From assembly GCA_916613615.1 (NCBI GenBank), contig OU744725.1, forward strand, positions 8,104,708-8,168,707: DNA of 64,000 nt, given 5' to 3'. The stretch is from Steromphala cineraria (Eukaryota; Mollusca; Gastropoda; Trochida; Trochidae). The position numbers and the translations under genes were made by a program. Positions 24,469 through 36,589 of the stretch are shown one piece after another (positions within the stretch are counted from its first letter, which is position 1; every line of letters begins with the position of its first letter). Below the pieces are notes generated by a model that searched no databases, was not told the DNA's origin, and was given only the letters and a program-made list of their open reading frames with translations.

Positions 24469-24960
24469 TCATTGCAGTTTTAACAAGTTTGTCACGGCAT
24501 CTGCATATGGAAGAAGACCAATTCTTCCAGCAACCAGGACATCCTTCAACATGGTGATTATGCTGTTGATGTTGTAATATTTCCTTTTCTTTGGAGGAAG
24601 ACGCTGGACACTGGCATACTGCACAAGGCGGATTTCGTTCAGCTTCTGCTCCTTCCTAAAAAATGCCAACATTCTCGAAGAGATTTGGAAGGGCCTTATA
24701 AATATAATAAATATGATAATATATTTATTATCATCATATTTATTGTAGACACGTTCGTGGGTTTGAGCGCCAGGACTGTAAGTGACAATGTCATCGACAG
24801 TGGAGACAGTCGCATTGCAGTCATTCTGTAAACAAATCCAAGATATCAAGTTTACAGCATTTCTTTTACGGTCGGAACATGTACCCATCTAAAACCAGGT
24901 ATCTGCCACCTCTTGAGGTCGGAATGAACTTATACTCTAAGTGCTGGTTTGCCATGATGA
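24469..24960 (-). pseudogene. FLYWCH-MULE transposase remnant, central domain deleted
   Basis: The minus strand reads FIPTSRGGRYLVLDGYMF, then after one frameshift near 24885 WICLQNDCNATV and GAQTHE. This is the FLYWCH zinc finger (C-x-C…H-x-H type) found at the N-terminus of Mutator-like transposases and some host genes. After a short AT-rich patch (around 24700-24745) the frame resumes as MLAFFRKEQKLNE, RLPPKKRKYYN and ADAVTNLLKL, matching the C-terminal tail of the same protein class. The MULE catalytic domain that normally lies between is missing. The 139-codon frame therefore joins two ends of a much longer protein. A domesticated short FLYWCH gene is possible but less likely given the frameshift. 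Confidence 0.6.
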
Positions 24961-25009
24961 AAGTGATAAAAAATTCTCACCAGCATCTTATATATCCAAA
25001 TATTTTAGC

Positions 25010-25260
25010 TGGTGTTCACTTAATCAATGTCAATCAGTCTAATAATTGCATTGACCTTTTGAGTAAGGTAGTGTTCACTTAATCAAATATTTGATTTAGT
25101 GTTCACTTAATCAAATATTTGATTTGGTGTTCACTTAAGCAATGTCAATCAGTCTAAGAATTTCTTTGACTTTTTGAGTGAGTGAAATAGTATTCACTGT
25201 TTCGTTCACTTAATTGGCTCCTGTTTCGTTCACTTAATTGGCTCCTGTTTCGTTATGGAG
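25010..25260. repeat. Short direct repeats built on GTTCACTTAA
   Basis: GTGTTCACTTAATCAAATAT is repeated back to back near 25070-25125, with related units (TCACTTAATTGGCTCCTGTT twice near 25205-25250) on the right. A small decayed tandem array; nothing coding. Confidence 0.7.
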
Positions 25261-25489
25261 TTCAGAATTTTGTATTTCCCAGAGAGTTAATCCATTGTAA
25301 CAACACACGCCTTCCTCCCACTGGCATCAAAGGATTTTTACTGTAATAACAAATGTCTTCTTCCCAGTACGACCCCGACAAAACACTGTACCAGGTGATG
25401 TTGCTTTAATTAATAATGGATCAGTCGAAAAAACAAACCACCACACCCTGATTTTGAACTTGGGATTCTTTAATTCTATTGAGGAGGAC

Positions 25490-25700
25490 AAACCTTAAAG
25501 ACACTCAAGGCAGAATTGTTCAAATGACTTAGCCAGACACTGCCAATGAATTCATCAATAGTAAAATAAACCTAGGGTAAGACGTCCCCTAAACAAATCA
25601 AGTATAATGTCCGAACAAAGCACACTTCTTAACATAAGTCACTCGATGCGGTTGAAACGTTAACATGTCACTTACAAACTTAGAAGAGGGGATTCTGATT
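25490..25700. other. Block shared with copy B (55770-56100)
   Basis: The best-kept core is CAAATGACTTAGCCAGACAC, followed by TGCCAATKAATTCATCAATAG. On the minus strand both copies read (I)DE(F/L)IGSVWLSHLN…SA with a lysine-rich end. The frame is short and the flanks diverge, so coding is unproven. Confidence 0.35.
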
Positions 25701-25894
25701 TGGATTTAGTAGAAAGAATTTAAGATTTTCAGTTTACTCTTGTCATCACTGCATTCTATTTGGTATTAGTTACCATTTACACAAGTCATCAGCTTTTCAT
25801 TTTTTATCACATTTTAAAAAACATACACGTCAATCCTATTTGCAGAATTATGAATTATAAACGTTTTAGATAGAAACAGATCGATATCTTACTG

Positions 25895-26248
25895 TTAAAG
25901 GGGCAGTTTTGGGGAATATGAGATGATGTCAGGAAAATGAAAATGTATGGTTCCAATTTAAAGACAATGCATTTAAATTATATGGAGCAGTTATAATTCA
26001 AATATATAATGTAAAATTTAGCCATGCGATTCCTTTTTCTTACCCAAAATGAATAAAAGCTGTTCACACAATATTGCCGCCCATGGATTTTAGGTGAATC
26101 TTCATACTTTGTCCTCTGACTATGGATAATTGGTTTGTGTTATGAGATTTCTGACACTATCAAAATAATACATTTAGCATTAACGTACAATTATCAGTGA
26201 AAATTTTAAAATATAAAATTATCAAAAAACGTGGTACTGCCCCTTTAA
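25895..26248. mobile_element. MITE family 2, copy 2, flanked by TTAA
   Basis: The left end reads TTAAAGGGGCAG and the right end CTGCCCCTTTAA, giving TTAA on both sides. The internal sequence matches copies at 13095, 53648 and 63236. Confidence 0.85.
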
Positions 26249-29180
26249 GGGAAATAGCCATATAAATCTGTCATTAAGAAACATTCAGTGCTTTGATTTG
26301 CAATGCCCACCATCTTTTAGACGTATGATATCATGGGGATGAAACAAAAAGGAAGTTGACTGAAACCTTGAAAATACTTCAAATGTCAAGTGATAGAAAA
26401 ACATATATTTGATGTCTCAAATAAGACGCAAAATCTATTTGATTCAAACCTAAAATAGCAAGAGATGCAAAAGTTGGGATTTCTTAATGAGCATTTTAAT
26501 AGATTCATACGGGTCATTAAGATTATTTTGTTGTTGTTGAGTAACTTGAGTGATAGCTTTTTGATGGTTTGTAAGGTATTTTCATTTTGTTATACCAGGG
26601 TAACGACCAAGATCTTTGACAAATATCATCCATGTGCTTCCAATGGCCACGTATTCATTTAATACTTTAAAACAGTACGTCTGAATCTAATTATAATACA
26701 AAACAATGCAACTGCATATCTGAAAGGTTCCTATAATTTTGGTGTCTTGTTTGATAATTCGATTAATAATTTCACCTACAAGTAATATCTATCCAAGATT
26801 GAATCAAAATGTCATTAAATACTAAATCCCCTCTAAACCAGCGATGAGGCGATGGAAAGTCAGATATATCTTTTTTCAAGCAAAACTGCCCTTTAATTAA
26901 TTACATGAATTCTAATGACGAAACAACATGCATATATCAAATGTAAAATGTCATAAACAAATTATTGGGGTACTGAAAGAAACTCAGGAAACTTAGGAAA
27001 TAAGATATACAAGAACAGTGCAGTTAATCGGTTAAAATAAGCTTGGGCAGATAACAAATGTTGATTAATGGTATATCAATTATCAACCAGCAGATTAAAT
27101 CATGATCTAAAACGATTATATATGGTTTCAACAGTAACAGTATTAGTTGATCAACTTTAAAATCCTACCAGTAAAAAATATTAAGTATTTGGATACAATC
27201 ATTCTTTAAAGCTGTTTCTTAGTCAATAGAGAAACTCAGAATTATAAATACAAACATTGGAAAATTAACGAAATAATTAAAAACATGATAAATTATATAA
27301 AGAATGGTTTCCAAGTCGTAATCTCATAGCCGAACACTGTTTAATTCAGCTTGAACATATGGATTTGCACTCAGAAGACTTGTAATAGATTTCTAAGAAA
27401 TTACAAGAAGAACCCTCTTCTAGTCGTGTGGGTGAAGATAACTTTTATATATCATCTCTTTAACATACTAAATGTTGAGGAAATTACATCTTAAACTGTT
27501 GTGCAGAAAAAGGAAATTGGATGAATGGTCACATCAAAGTAAATGGAAACTTTGGATCTCGTTATGGATCTGAAAATAATTTGCTGGTTTCGCGTTTCAG
27601 TTCTATATGGTTCAGAGATTAGCCGCTTCAGCAATGTTTATAGCTACTTTATTTTAGCGACAATACTTTGCTTAAGATAATGCATGTATCTAAAGGGTTT
27701 CTTATCTTTTGTCTTTCAACACATACTGAGCAAATTTCTAGACCAACATGAACGTTAATATGTAAAGAGAATACTTAAATTCCTTCCTTTTAATGGATAT
27801 AACTTTATGATTTAGCATAAAACGAGCGAAGGCGAGATAGATTCGCCAATCATTCTCGAGTTTTTAAAAAGATAATACAAATGGACGTATTATTTGTATT
27901 CTGTTTATTACTTCCCAGCATATATTAAGCATTAATCTAGAAATTGTCTGCCATTTTAACGACTGGACTTCAATGGTCACGTCGCAAATAGACACTGTTG
28001 TGACATCATGTACAGCAGTATTTTACTCGTTTAATATTGCTGTTTAAATAATATTCTTCAGTATCTCTCATCGACATCGAAATATTTAAACTACCCTACC
28101 ATAATGGTGAAATTACTTCAGCTAAGTACTTCAGCCGTGTAGCTTTATAGGGAACAAGTTCATTCGGAATATTATCTGTTTGCATAACCACGGTGCTGAA
28201 ATAATGCACACTAGCTTGAAATAATAAACTTTATTAAATTGTCTTAAAATAATATCTGCACATTTTTGTTAATTGTTCATTCATATACATAAAAACCTTT
28301 TCGTTTGTCATTCCCATCAGCAAAGTTGAGAAGTAGTCATTTTGATACCTTATATATTACCAAATGGAATATGTTGTTCATTCTCCAAACGTATAGAAGG
28401 CAAGCACCCGCAAATAGATACATAAGAACATTGAAAACCCAATTGGTAACTGGGTTGCTGTCATATTTTAGGAACAAAACTTTCAAAACCATTTTACAAA
28501 GTATATATTGAATATAAAACTCTGCCAGTTTCTGATTTAGAATTAGAAGTTCTTATACTTCGGAATATACATACAATATAATTAATACTAAAATAATGAA
28601 ATACAGCATGGTCTTCAAGAGAGATGTTCTTTAAGAATGTTCAATACTTATGGCATATACCTAATATGTTTAAGTGCAACTTGGATGTATAATCTGGCAT
28701 TTCATGTTACAACAATATCATAGCTGGATTCTTCATGCCTTAGGACTGTTTTAGCTACACAACCAGATCCATCTTCATTAGCCAATGAATAACTTACATA
28801 TTGGTAACGAAGGTGTGATATCCTACGTATTCTAATGTGCTATGTTCATTTTTGGATGTAAACTTCTACTAAACAATAAAACTAGTAAAAACGTTGACCA
28901 TCCACTTTTGTGGTGATAAATGGTACATGCTATAGTCTTTATAGTACCCCGAAAAGACTGCTAGATAAAAAGGAAAAACGAAACTTTAAACACCAACAAG
29001 ATTTAAGTTTAATTTTATATGACATTTCGCAAAGGGATAATTAGCCATGCGTAAGCATATCGGGAATAAGACAACGGCAAACGCGTATGAATTGGGTGAT
29101 TGACTCCTTGTGAAATCCTCTATAGACAAAAAAAATTTCAAGAAGTTTTTACCTTATAGAATTATATATATATAATATAA
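26249..29180. other. Non-coding, nothing recognisable
   Basis: AT-rich with only short chance ORFs. A small inverted repeat lies near 27877-27900 (AATACAAATGGACGTATTATTTGTATT). Homology to copy B (56100-57080) is not evident by eye. Confidence 0.45.
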
Positions 29181-29298
29181 ACAATAACCAACTCGTGACG
29201 GGAAATGACAGATTATCTTTCCCTCGTTATATAAATTTGTGTAATTAATATAACTCGGAAAGATAATCTGTCATTCCCCGTCACTCGTAAGTTATTGT
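29181..29298. repeat. Foldback with ~49-bp arms
   Basis: Arms 29181-29230 and 29250-29298 are near-perfect reverse complements (core GGAATGACAGATTATCTTTC), with a loop of about 19 bp. Confidence 0.85.
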
Positions 29299-30449
29299 CT
29301 AAATATCTAATAGTCAAACATGAATGATGATTGGTAATATTGAGAATATAAGAGAAGAATATATATTTCTAAAATATATTGAAAGTTCGTTGAAAGCTAA
29401 CAAAGCCAGACTTATAAATAACACATCACTGTATTAATAGTCATATCTTACAAAATCTATTTTGAGTTAGTGAAAACGCTTAGCCTTGAACGTACCTGCA
29501 GGCTTTCAAATATATGACAGATATGTTTTCGTTATACTCTTTATAATTTTGCACTTCCAAATATCACAATATGTACACTATCAAACATTTATCTACATGA
29601 AAACTTTGAATCTCCTTATTCTGTTGAATTGAACTCTATGGGCCTTACCCGAATCTCTTCGTGTCAATGAATAAAAATGTCTCTGTTGTGAAAGAGCTCA
29701 GAATGAGTTATTGGTATTACATAAGAAAAACACATTTGCACTCAACGAGAGTGAATTTGCAAATTGAGGTATCCTGAAAGCCACATTAAGGTGAATATAC
29801 AATGCAATGTACGAAGAAGAATACCTCTTAAATTCGTGTTACTTAAGGCTATTTCATATAACTGTTTTTAAAACCATGAACAGATCATTTTTACTTACAT
29901 AAATATTACTGCTCCATGTGAGAACGTTCTCTTTTTAAACTTGATCAACAGTGTGTAGTGATTTTATCTTAAAAGAGACACAATAATTGTAAATGTATGA
30001 TTAACGCTTTGTGTCTTCTACATAACATCTAGCATCGATTTGCCTGATAGAAAACATGGCAGTTATTTATGCATCTGCCTAGAACCTAGAACAACGTTAT
30101 TCCCATTGTTATCAGATATCTATTTCCTTCAAGAAAACTCAATAGTCGAAAGTAATGGAAACAATTCTTTCAATTCTACTGGTGTATAACAATGGAATGT
30201 GAACAATAGATTTATTGCGACTCTCTTGCATTTAATGTTTATACACGAGCATGTCTGTTTGCAGTGAAAACTCTTAAATGTTGATGTTGCAAAAATCCAT
30301 TGTGTCTTAAAATGTATTTGTAAATGTTTAAATTAAGCAATCCAATGTCAATTGCTTGTCATTAATAAACAACACCTGCTTAATTATGACATAACTCTCC
30401 AGCCACTAATTAGAATAAAACCATAATGCATCATCAGCTTTCATTGCAG
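29299..30449. other. Non-coding; right end homologous to copy B
   Basis: From about 30360 (CTTAATTATGACATAA) it aligns with 58215 onward. It ends in CTTTCATTGCAG, a good splice acceptor kept in copy B as GTTTCACCGCAG. The rest is unremarkable. Confidence 0.45.
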
Positions 30450-30571
30450 CCTACAGGTTCTCAAGGTTGAAGTGCCAAGGCAGACGAGATAAGTCGATTA
30501 ACGCCTCAATGTCAAATGAATGTCCATTAGTTGCGAATAAATTTGGCCCGGCAATGAAAGCTTTTGTTTAA
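30450..30571 (+). other. Exon-like block, copy A (39 codons, unrecognised)
   Basis: Begins directly after the acceptor CATTGCAG (30449). Taking two bases for a split codon, it reads YRFSRLKCQ…KSINASM and runs to TAA (30569-30571). Copy B (58317-58423) keeps the acceptor and the phase, reading YKCSRLKYQ…KSINASM to TAG. Nearly all base changes between A and B alter the residue, which fits either fast-evolving peptide or non-coding RNA. If coding, it could be the last exon of the family whose signal-peptide-like ORF is at 16482, but I see no donor linking them. Confidence 0.25.
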
Positions 30572-31529
30572 TAGTAGAAGTTTAACCATTTTAGAATATT
30601 AGATAAATATAGTATGTTAGGTCTACAACTTTCAATCAGATGACACTAGGACTACAGTTATTTGATTTGTCAATCATCTGATATCTGTTACATAAATTGC
30701 ACGTGTTTACAATAGGGTAGTATTGATTGGTATATGGTAGTCGGGTGGAAATGATCTGTTCTGAAAATTAAGTTGAATAACTTTATATTTTAAAACTCTA
30801 ATTAAATGATGAGAAACAATTCAGATAAACTGCGAACATCATATTGTTGATGAAAACTTTGACATACAAGAAAAACTGATTAAAGCTTTTTTATAAAGAA
30901 AATCACACTTTTTGATGCATCCATAGATTCAAAGGAGGAAAGAAGTAAGTGGACTAAACCCTCATGTCACATATCAATTGCTAGAAAGACATCAGTTTTA
31001 GGCTTTAAGAAACATGGAAAACATTTTCTGATTTCATTGCCAAAAGAAAAAATGCAGTAGATGTGGTTCATAATGAGCATTTCAATGTATTCAAGCAGTT
31101 TCATCAGATACGTTTTGTGTATTTTTTAATCTGATTGACAATAACATAAAAACAGAATAAAGAAAAAAGTCATTGACTGAAAGAAATGAATTAGTTAAAC
31201 TTCTTTTTGATTTTGTACTTTTGTACCGTTTTGAGAAACTATACTCAGAACAAAAACGTAAGTTTGAAATACACATAACTTACATGTCTTCCGGATTATG
31301 GAGATGAATAAATTGGTATCCAGTGGTAATGAGGGTGCGTCGACAAAATTGATAACAATAAGTGGAGGGCTTTACAGTTTACTGACTTAGACTAAATTCC
31401 AAACAGTTTGTTTTTCAGCAATTGTGCTAGGAAAACAACTATTGCCATAGATCTAACATCGGTCAATAAAACGGAATGAGTCTAAAAAGGTAACATTGCG
31501 GCCTTGAGAAAAGTGTAAACACGTGCTTA
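30572..31529. other. Non-coding; homology to copy B stops near 30920
   Basis: 30572-30910 aligns with 58440-58770. From about 30920 to 32325 copy A has ~1.4 kb not found in copy B. On the minus strand a GTAAGT donor-like site lies near 31275, but I cannot build an exon on it. Confidence 0.4.
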
Positions 31530-32198
31530 TTAAAAACAAATGGGTGTACGACCCTTGTGGATTGATGACTTCATTGACCCTCTGTGACATGGTACAGTAT
31601 AAGTTATACCATTCAAAAGCGGGATAAATGGGGAGATATCCGCCTCGAACTTGGTGTTATGCGACGAGATAAAATGTAAAACATAGCCTTCCATTCTTCT
31701 TACACGAGCTGAGAGTAAAACGGTTTTCAAAGGATTATTAGAATTAAAATTATTACTCACAAAACCAGCCTGGATTGAATATCTTGAAATAATCATTAAC
31801 AGCGATAATAAGCATGACAGTTAATTGTCTATTCAAGAAATGATCTTCTCACTGTTTACATTTCGCGTATCATATGGCTTATAAAAAATAGCAGACTGAT
31901 ATCTTCCTTGGTTTGTGAGTAAACATTTATCGACGGGATATAAGAAGAAAACATTATCCATCACAAAGCAAGGTGTAATAGAATAGGAAACAATCATCAA
32001 ACAATTGTAGCCATTGTGACAGTTAAATGTATTTTCAACATATGAAGAGTTCACTTTCCACACACCAACTGCCCAAAGTTTGTTTCTGTTGTCAGCAAGA
32101 TAACTATCAAATGTGTTTGATGAAATCATAGCAGGACACAAGTGATTGATTAAAATGTGAATGATCTCGGCACTTTCAGGAATATTTACACATATCAA
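31530..32198 (-). pseudogene. Unrecognised ORF, one frame interrupted by two stops
   Basis: On the minus strand a 121-codon stretch (32198-31833) and an 88-codon stretch (31796-31530) lie in the same frame, separated only by TGA and TAA about four codons apart. The composition looks protein-like: cysteines spaced as in a secreted or extracellular domain (NHLCPAM, TFNCHNGYNC, ITPCFVMDN, VDKCLLTN), and in the second part RRMEGYVLHFISSHNTKF and NGITYTVPCHRGSM. No initiator ATG is obvious at the 5' end, so it may be exonic. The family is unknown to me. It sits in a 1.4-kb segment absent from copy B. A recently disabled gene, a retrocopy or a chance frame are all possible. Confidence 0.35.
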
Positions 32199-32410
32199 GA
32201 CGATAGTTCATTGATTTGTTTGCCTACCATAAGAGCACTAGCCATACATTGGAAGTCTCTGATCTGATACTATTCTATATCCATTCAGAAATTGGTCTGG
32301 CCTTTGCACTATAATATCATATCCCTATTGCCACAATTGACATAATGTTGGTGGTAGTGAGGGATAATATTTTAATTGATTAAATTGTTAAAGGCTTTTC
32401 ATTGAAAATA

Positions 32411-33289
32411 GGATATTTCTTATCTGTTCTAATATCTTTTTACAGTCAGCAATATAAGCATATATACATATGCACACTAAATCATAAAATCCTTATGAAT
32501 TAAATTTAAATCCACATACTTGGCATCAAAATATATGTATTGTCTCTCAGGCAAATATACAATAAAAAACGATGGTCCATATATGTACCTCTTATATCAA
32601 ACTTAAGCTTCAGCTATTCAAAAGTCACAAAAACATGTTCATCACAAAAATCGCTTGTAATATTTCATTGCTAGCCAAGTGTCTAATAAAGTTACAAATG
32701 ATATTTAACCAAAACAGCTGTGATAAATCTATAAACGTTGTCTTCGTCTATGACATTTCTAGTTTCCATTGTGTTTAAACATCTTTCCAAAATGGATTAT
32801 GTATAAGATAAAACATGACCCGCTGATAATGCCCACGGGCCAGAGGCGTTTCAAAACCGGAAACACATTGGATCGGCTCTCAAATAAAACGTCTTGTAAT
32901 ACTTTGTCCGCCAAACACGTCTTTTTAATACTTTGTCCACAAAATATGTCCGCGGGTAATGCCCAAGCGCATTTTTCGAGGGAGAAGCGCATACGTTTTA
33001 ACAGTGCCAACGGGTCATGATTTATCTAACTTATAAACCGACAGAAACAGTAGGAAAAAATGTTTATACTAAAGTATAAGGTGGTGGACAAAGTATTTAC
33101 TTTAACAAAATCTTGCCATGTATATCCATTATGAAATGATTTATTTAGTGCGGAAATGAAGATTGATTGATTGACATGAACGTCAGTTTTTGATCGGACC
33201 GACTAGCCTTAGTTGACAATTTTAAATTTCACAAATTTCGCTTAAATACATGTTCAGTGTTTTCGTTTGACTTAAGAGTTTTCAAATAG
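32411..33289. other. Spacer between duplication copies A and B
   Basis: Single-copy sequence apart from the MITE at 32807-33026. No supported gene. The duplication junction lies somewhere here. Confidence 0.5.
32807..33026. mobile_element. Short MITE with TAA flanks (PIF/Harbinger-like)
   Basis: A ~220-bp element with 16-bp inverted ends, GATAAAACATGACCCG and its near-complement CGGGTCATGATTTATC, flanked by TAA on both sides. A three-base TWA duplication suits PIF/Harbinger. The open frames on both strands over it are incidental. Confidence 0.65.
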
Positions 33290-33873
33290 ATATCATTAAG
33301 TGATTCATAGATCAAAGTTATAGTAAAGCACAGACTCATTGCAGCGTTAAAACTGACATTGTGTAAGATATTGCATACTTTATCTTTGGTTAAGGGGTGG
33401 TAAAAGAATGCCAACAGATATGTGCATTTGCATCAAAAGAGTCGAAAGCAATGATGACTCTACAAGGAATTCTCCAGTCCCTGTAGCAGCTTCCTGGCGC
33501 TTGTGAATAATTCATTACCTTTAAAATATGTTATTTTACACAGTTGGTTAACTTCCGACAACATGAGGTAAAAACGCGAATAAGGAAACTAGTTTTTAAA
33601 AGTGTTGTTCCTTTCCCTTTGTTCTTTTCCAAATTATTAATTCTATGTTTCAAGTGATCATTAGGCCAGTTGTTTCTCAAACAACTGAATGGCTGGACGT
33701 AAACGCGGACGGAAATGACACAAATCTGCTACACTATAGAAAAAGCAATACAGTTTGATACCTAAGCGTCCTTGGTCATTGGATAAGAACATTGACATGT
33801 AGGCACGTACAGAATCACAGTTTCACTTTGCAATAAAACTAAGGGATCCCGGTCCCCCTACAACATGCTTATT

Positions 33874-35062
33874 ATACCCCCGCCTTACAGCGTAAGCGGG
33901 GGTATATAGCGTTCATTCTTTCCGTCCGTCCGTCTGTCCGTCCGTCCCAAAACTTTGTGCGGAGCAGATCTCCAAAACTATGCATGCTAGCCTCATCAAA
34001 CTTCATACACATGTCAACCATGATCCCTAGTTGTGCCTTTTGAGGGTTAGAACTATTTCTGAATTTTCATTTTTGCGGTTTCCATGGAAACGTGACTAAA
34101 AAGGGACTCTTTGAGGAAGTCGTTTTGTGCGGAGCATATCTCCAAAACTATGCATGCTAGCTTCATCAAACTTCATACAGATGTCAACCATGATCCCTAG
34201 TTGTGCCTTTTGAGGGTTAGAACTATTTCTGAATTTAAATTTTTGCGGTTTCCATGGAAACGTGACTAAAAAGTGACTCTTTGAGGAAGTCGTTTTGTGC
34301 GGAGCAGATCTCAAAAACTATGCATGCTAGCTTCATCAAACTTCATACACATGTTAACCATGATTCCTAGTTGTGCCTTTTGAGGGTTAGACCATCACAT
34401 TCTTTAAATTTTTGGTGGTTTCCATGGAAACATGACTAAAACAGTGACTCTATGACCAAGTTCTTTGTCCAGAGCATATCTCCCAAACTATTCATGCTAG
34501 CTTCACCAAACTTCATACTCTTATCAACCATGATCCCTATATGTGCCATTTGAGGATTAGACCATCACAATTTTTTTAATTTTTGGAAACATGACTAAAA
34601 CAGTGATTCTATGATAAATTACTTTGTCCTGAACATATTTCATGAAATATACATCTCAGCTTCACCAAATTTGCTACATATGTCAATCATGATTGCTGGA
34701 TATGCCTTGTGAGAGTTAAACGATATATATGGATTTTCTTCTCTGTGGTTTCTTTGGAAAACATAACTTACAAAGTGACTCAACAAAAATAATTTTGTCC
34801 GCAGTGCATCTCGTAGAATATTCATGATAACTACCTCAAATTTGAAACAAAGATCAACCATTATCTCTAGATGTACCCTTTTAATTGTAAAACATATTAA
34901 TGAATTCGGTATTTGGGTTTCAGTTGAAAGAAGACTTACACAATGACTTACTATGTACTCAACTATCATACTTTAACCATTATTAATCAGTTTTACTATT
35001 TGAAATTCTTTGAACAAAGTGGGGAGCGGGGGTATGTGAGCTTTGCTCGCTTCTTCACTTGT
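33874..35062. mobile_element. Tandem-cored repeat element (173-bp units)
   Basis: Opens with ACCCCCGCCTTACAGCG and a CCGTCCGTCCGTCTGTCC run, then about five to six units of ~173 bp (AAAACTATGCATGCTAGC at 33976, 34149, 34321, then decaying), and closes with GAGCGGGGGTATGTGAG. Complementary C- and G-rich ends around a minisatellite core are the layout of the bivalve pearl-type, probably Helitron-derived, elements. ORFs inside are repeat artefacts. Confidence 0.7.
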
Positions 35063-35915
35063 TGATATTGTGAATGATTGAGCAATTTAATGATTGTTAT
35101 GCGATACAGGATTAACAACTGCGCAAGGTGAAGAAAATATTTATCAAGTTGTTCAACAGAATTCATATGCAAAACAGAAAAATAATTTATTTAATGTATA
35201 ATCACCAGGTGAATAGGTGTACACTTCAAATACTTTACGAAGGTATACAGATCAGTAACCTACAAAATGATGTGGCATACCTAAATTGTGCCTTTATTAA
35301 AGTTAGCTTTTAGATGACTCATTAATCCGTAAATGATTTTTAAAGATCAGAAAACTGATGTTTGCAAACTTATAAATGTCAAAGCCAAAGTCACACGTAT
35401 CATTTAAATTGACAATAGTTATGTTTTTCAACAGTAAGTTTGTATTCTTTGTTTTTCATATAAATTCCAAATATCGTTTAGCTAATTGATGGGCGACTTT
35501 TTCCGAATCAATTCGTTGATTTTCAAATTGTCTCTACTAAAACAATGTATAAAAAATGTGAGCAACTATCAGTACTAAATAGAAATACAACAGTCAAAAA
35601 GTTTGTGATAAGTGATTTGAAACTTTGTGTGGTGTTCCTTATAGTCCAGCAGATATGTGAAGAATTTACATAGAATTGTGCCTTTCATGATACAAGCATG
35701 AAATTTGGTACACAGTTAGGGGGTACCCTTAGAGTGAAATTTGGATATAAGGACATTCCAGATTCCCTCTAAGATTTGAATGGCGGCTACAAATTAATGA
35801 ATGAAATTAGTTAATGAATTATACCAACCAGTTCAAATCCTTATCACGTGTGTTTGGTGTAAAACACAATTTAGGTATTATGTTATTAATTGTTGTGCAT
35901 ATTCTATCAGTCTAG
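35063..35915. other. Non-coding, nothing recognisable
   Basis: AT-rich, only chance ORFs. The phrase near 35650-35740 (GTCCAGCAGATATG, CATGATACAAGCATGAAATTTGG) recurs inverted near 38990-39055, so the DIRS fossil and its surroundings lie inside a larger inverted pair. Confidence 0.45.
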
Positions 35916-36160
35916 GTAAACCTAGCCTCAATAATACTCGTTTCACTCCACTATTGAGTCTAGCAAGATGTATTAGAAGGTCGCGTCAGCCGATCTTTGG
36001 AATTGACCAATAAGGGATCGTCTTACCAAGCCGCAATAGTATGCATTCGCACATATAACGTTGGAGGGTCATAGGTCGGTGAAAGGTTGGCTGACGCGAC
36101 CTTCTACTGCATCTTGACTCAATATCGGAGTGAAGCGAGTATCATTGAAGCTAGGTTTAC
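35916..36160. repeat. Foldback with ~95-bp arms
   Basis: The left arm starts GTAAACCTAGC; the right arm ends GCTAGGTTTAC. The arms share AGAAGGTCGCGTCAGCC and its reverse complement GGCTGACGCGACCTTCT. The loop spans about 36011-36060. Confidence 0.85.
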
Positions 36161-36589
36161 TTATTACTGATATGCTTTGCAATTATTTCATACTGAGCTC
36201 AAAAAGAGCATCTGCAGTGGGTAAAAAAAAGATTTCCCAATTGCTATTGCAGAATTCGGCCTGCCGATTAGATATCTGACTCCACAGGACTTCAGTCATT
36301 GTTTGTTGATAAAACATTTGTTCAAAAAATCTCTTTACAATTATAAGTTTCAAAATATTTTCCATCCGACACTGCATTAGTGGTGCTATATATTGCTTGA
36401 CAGACTATGGCTAATAAACAATTCAAGCTTTTGAATCAACAGGCTAGAATGCTACTCGTCTACTCTGACTGATTGGAAGAAGTGCGTTTTATTTGCAGGA
36501 AGAAACAGAAGTGGTTATTTTTTGTCCCCCTGATTTCAAGCAAAATATAGGTTCTGAATAGACAGATAGGTTCTGATCATGAGATACAA

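Noticed and set aside
34096..34969. Two minus-strand ORFs with repeated motifs (KFDEASMHS and similar)
   Set aside because: They are translations of the 173-bp tandem units, not a repeat protein.
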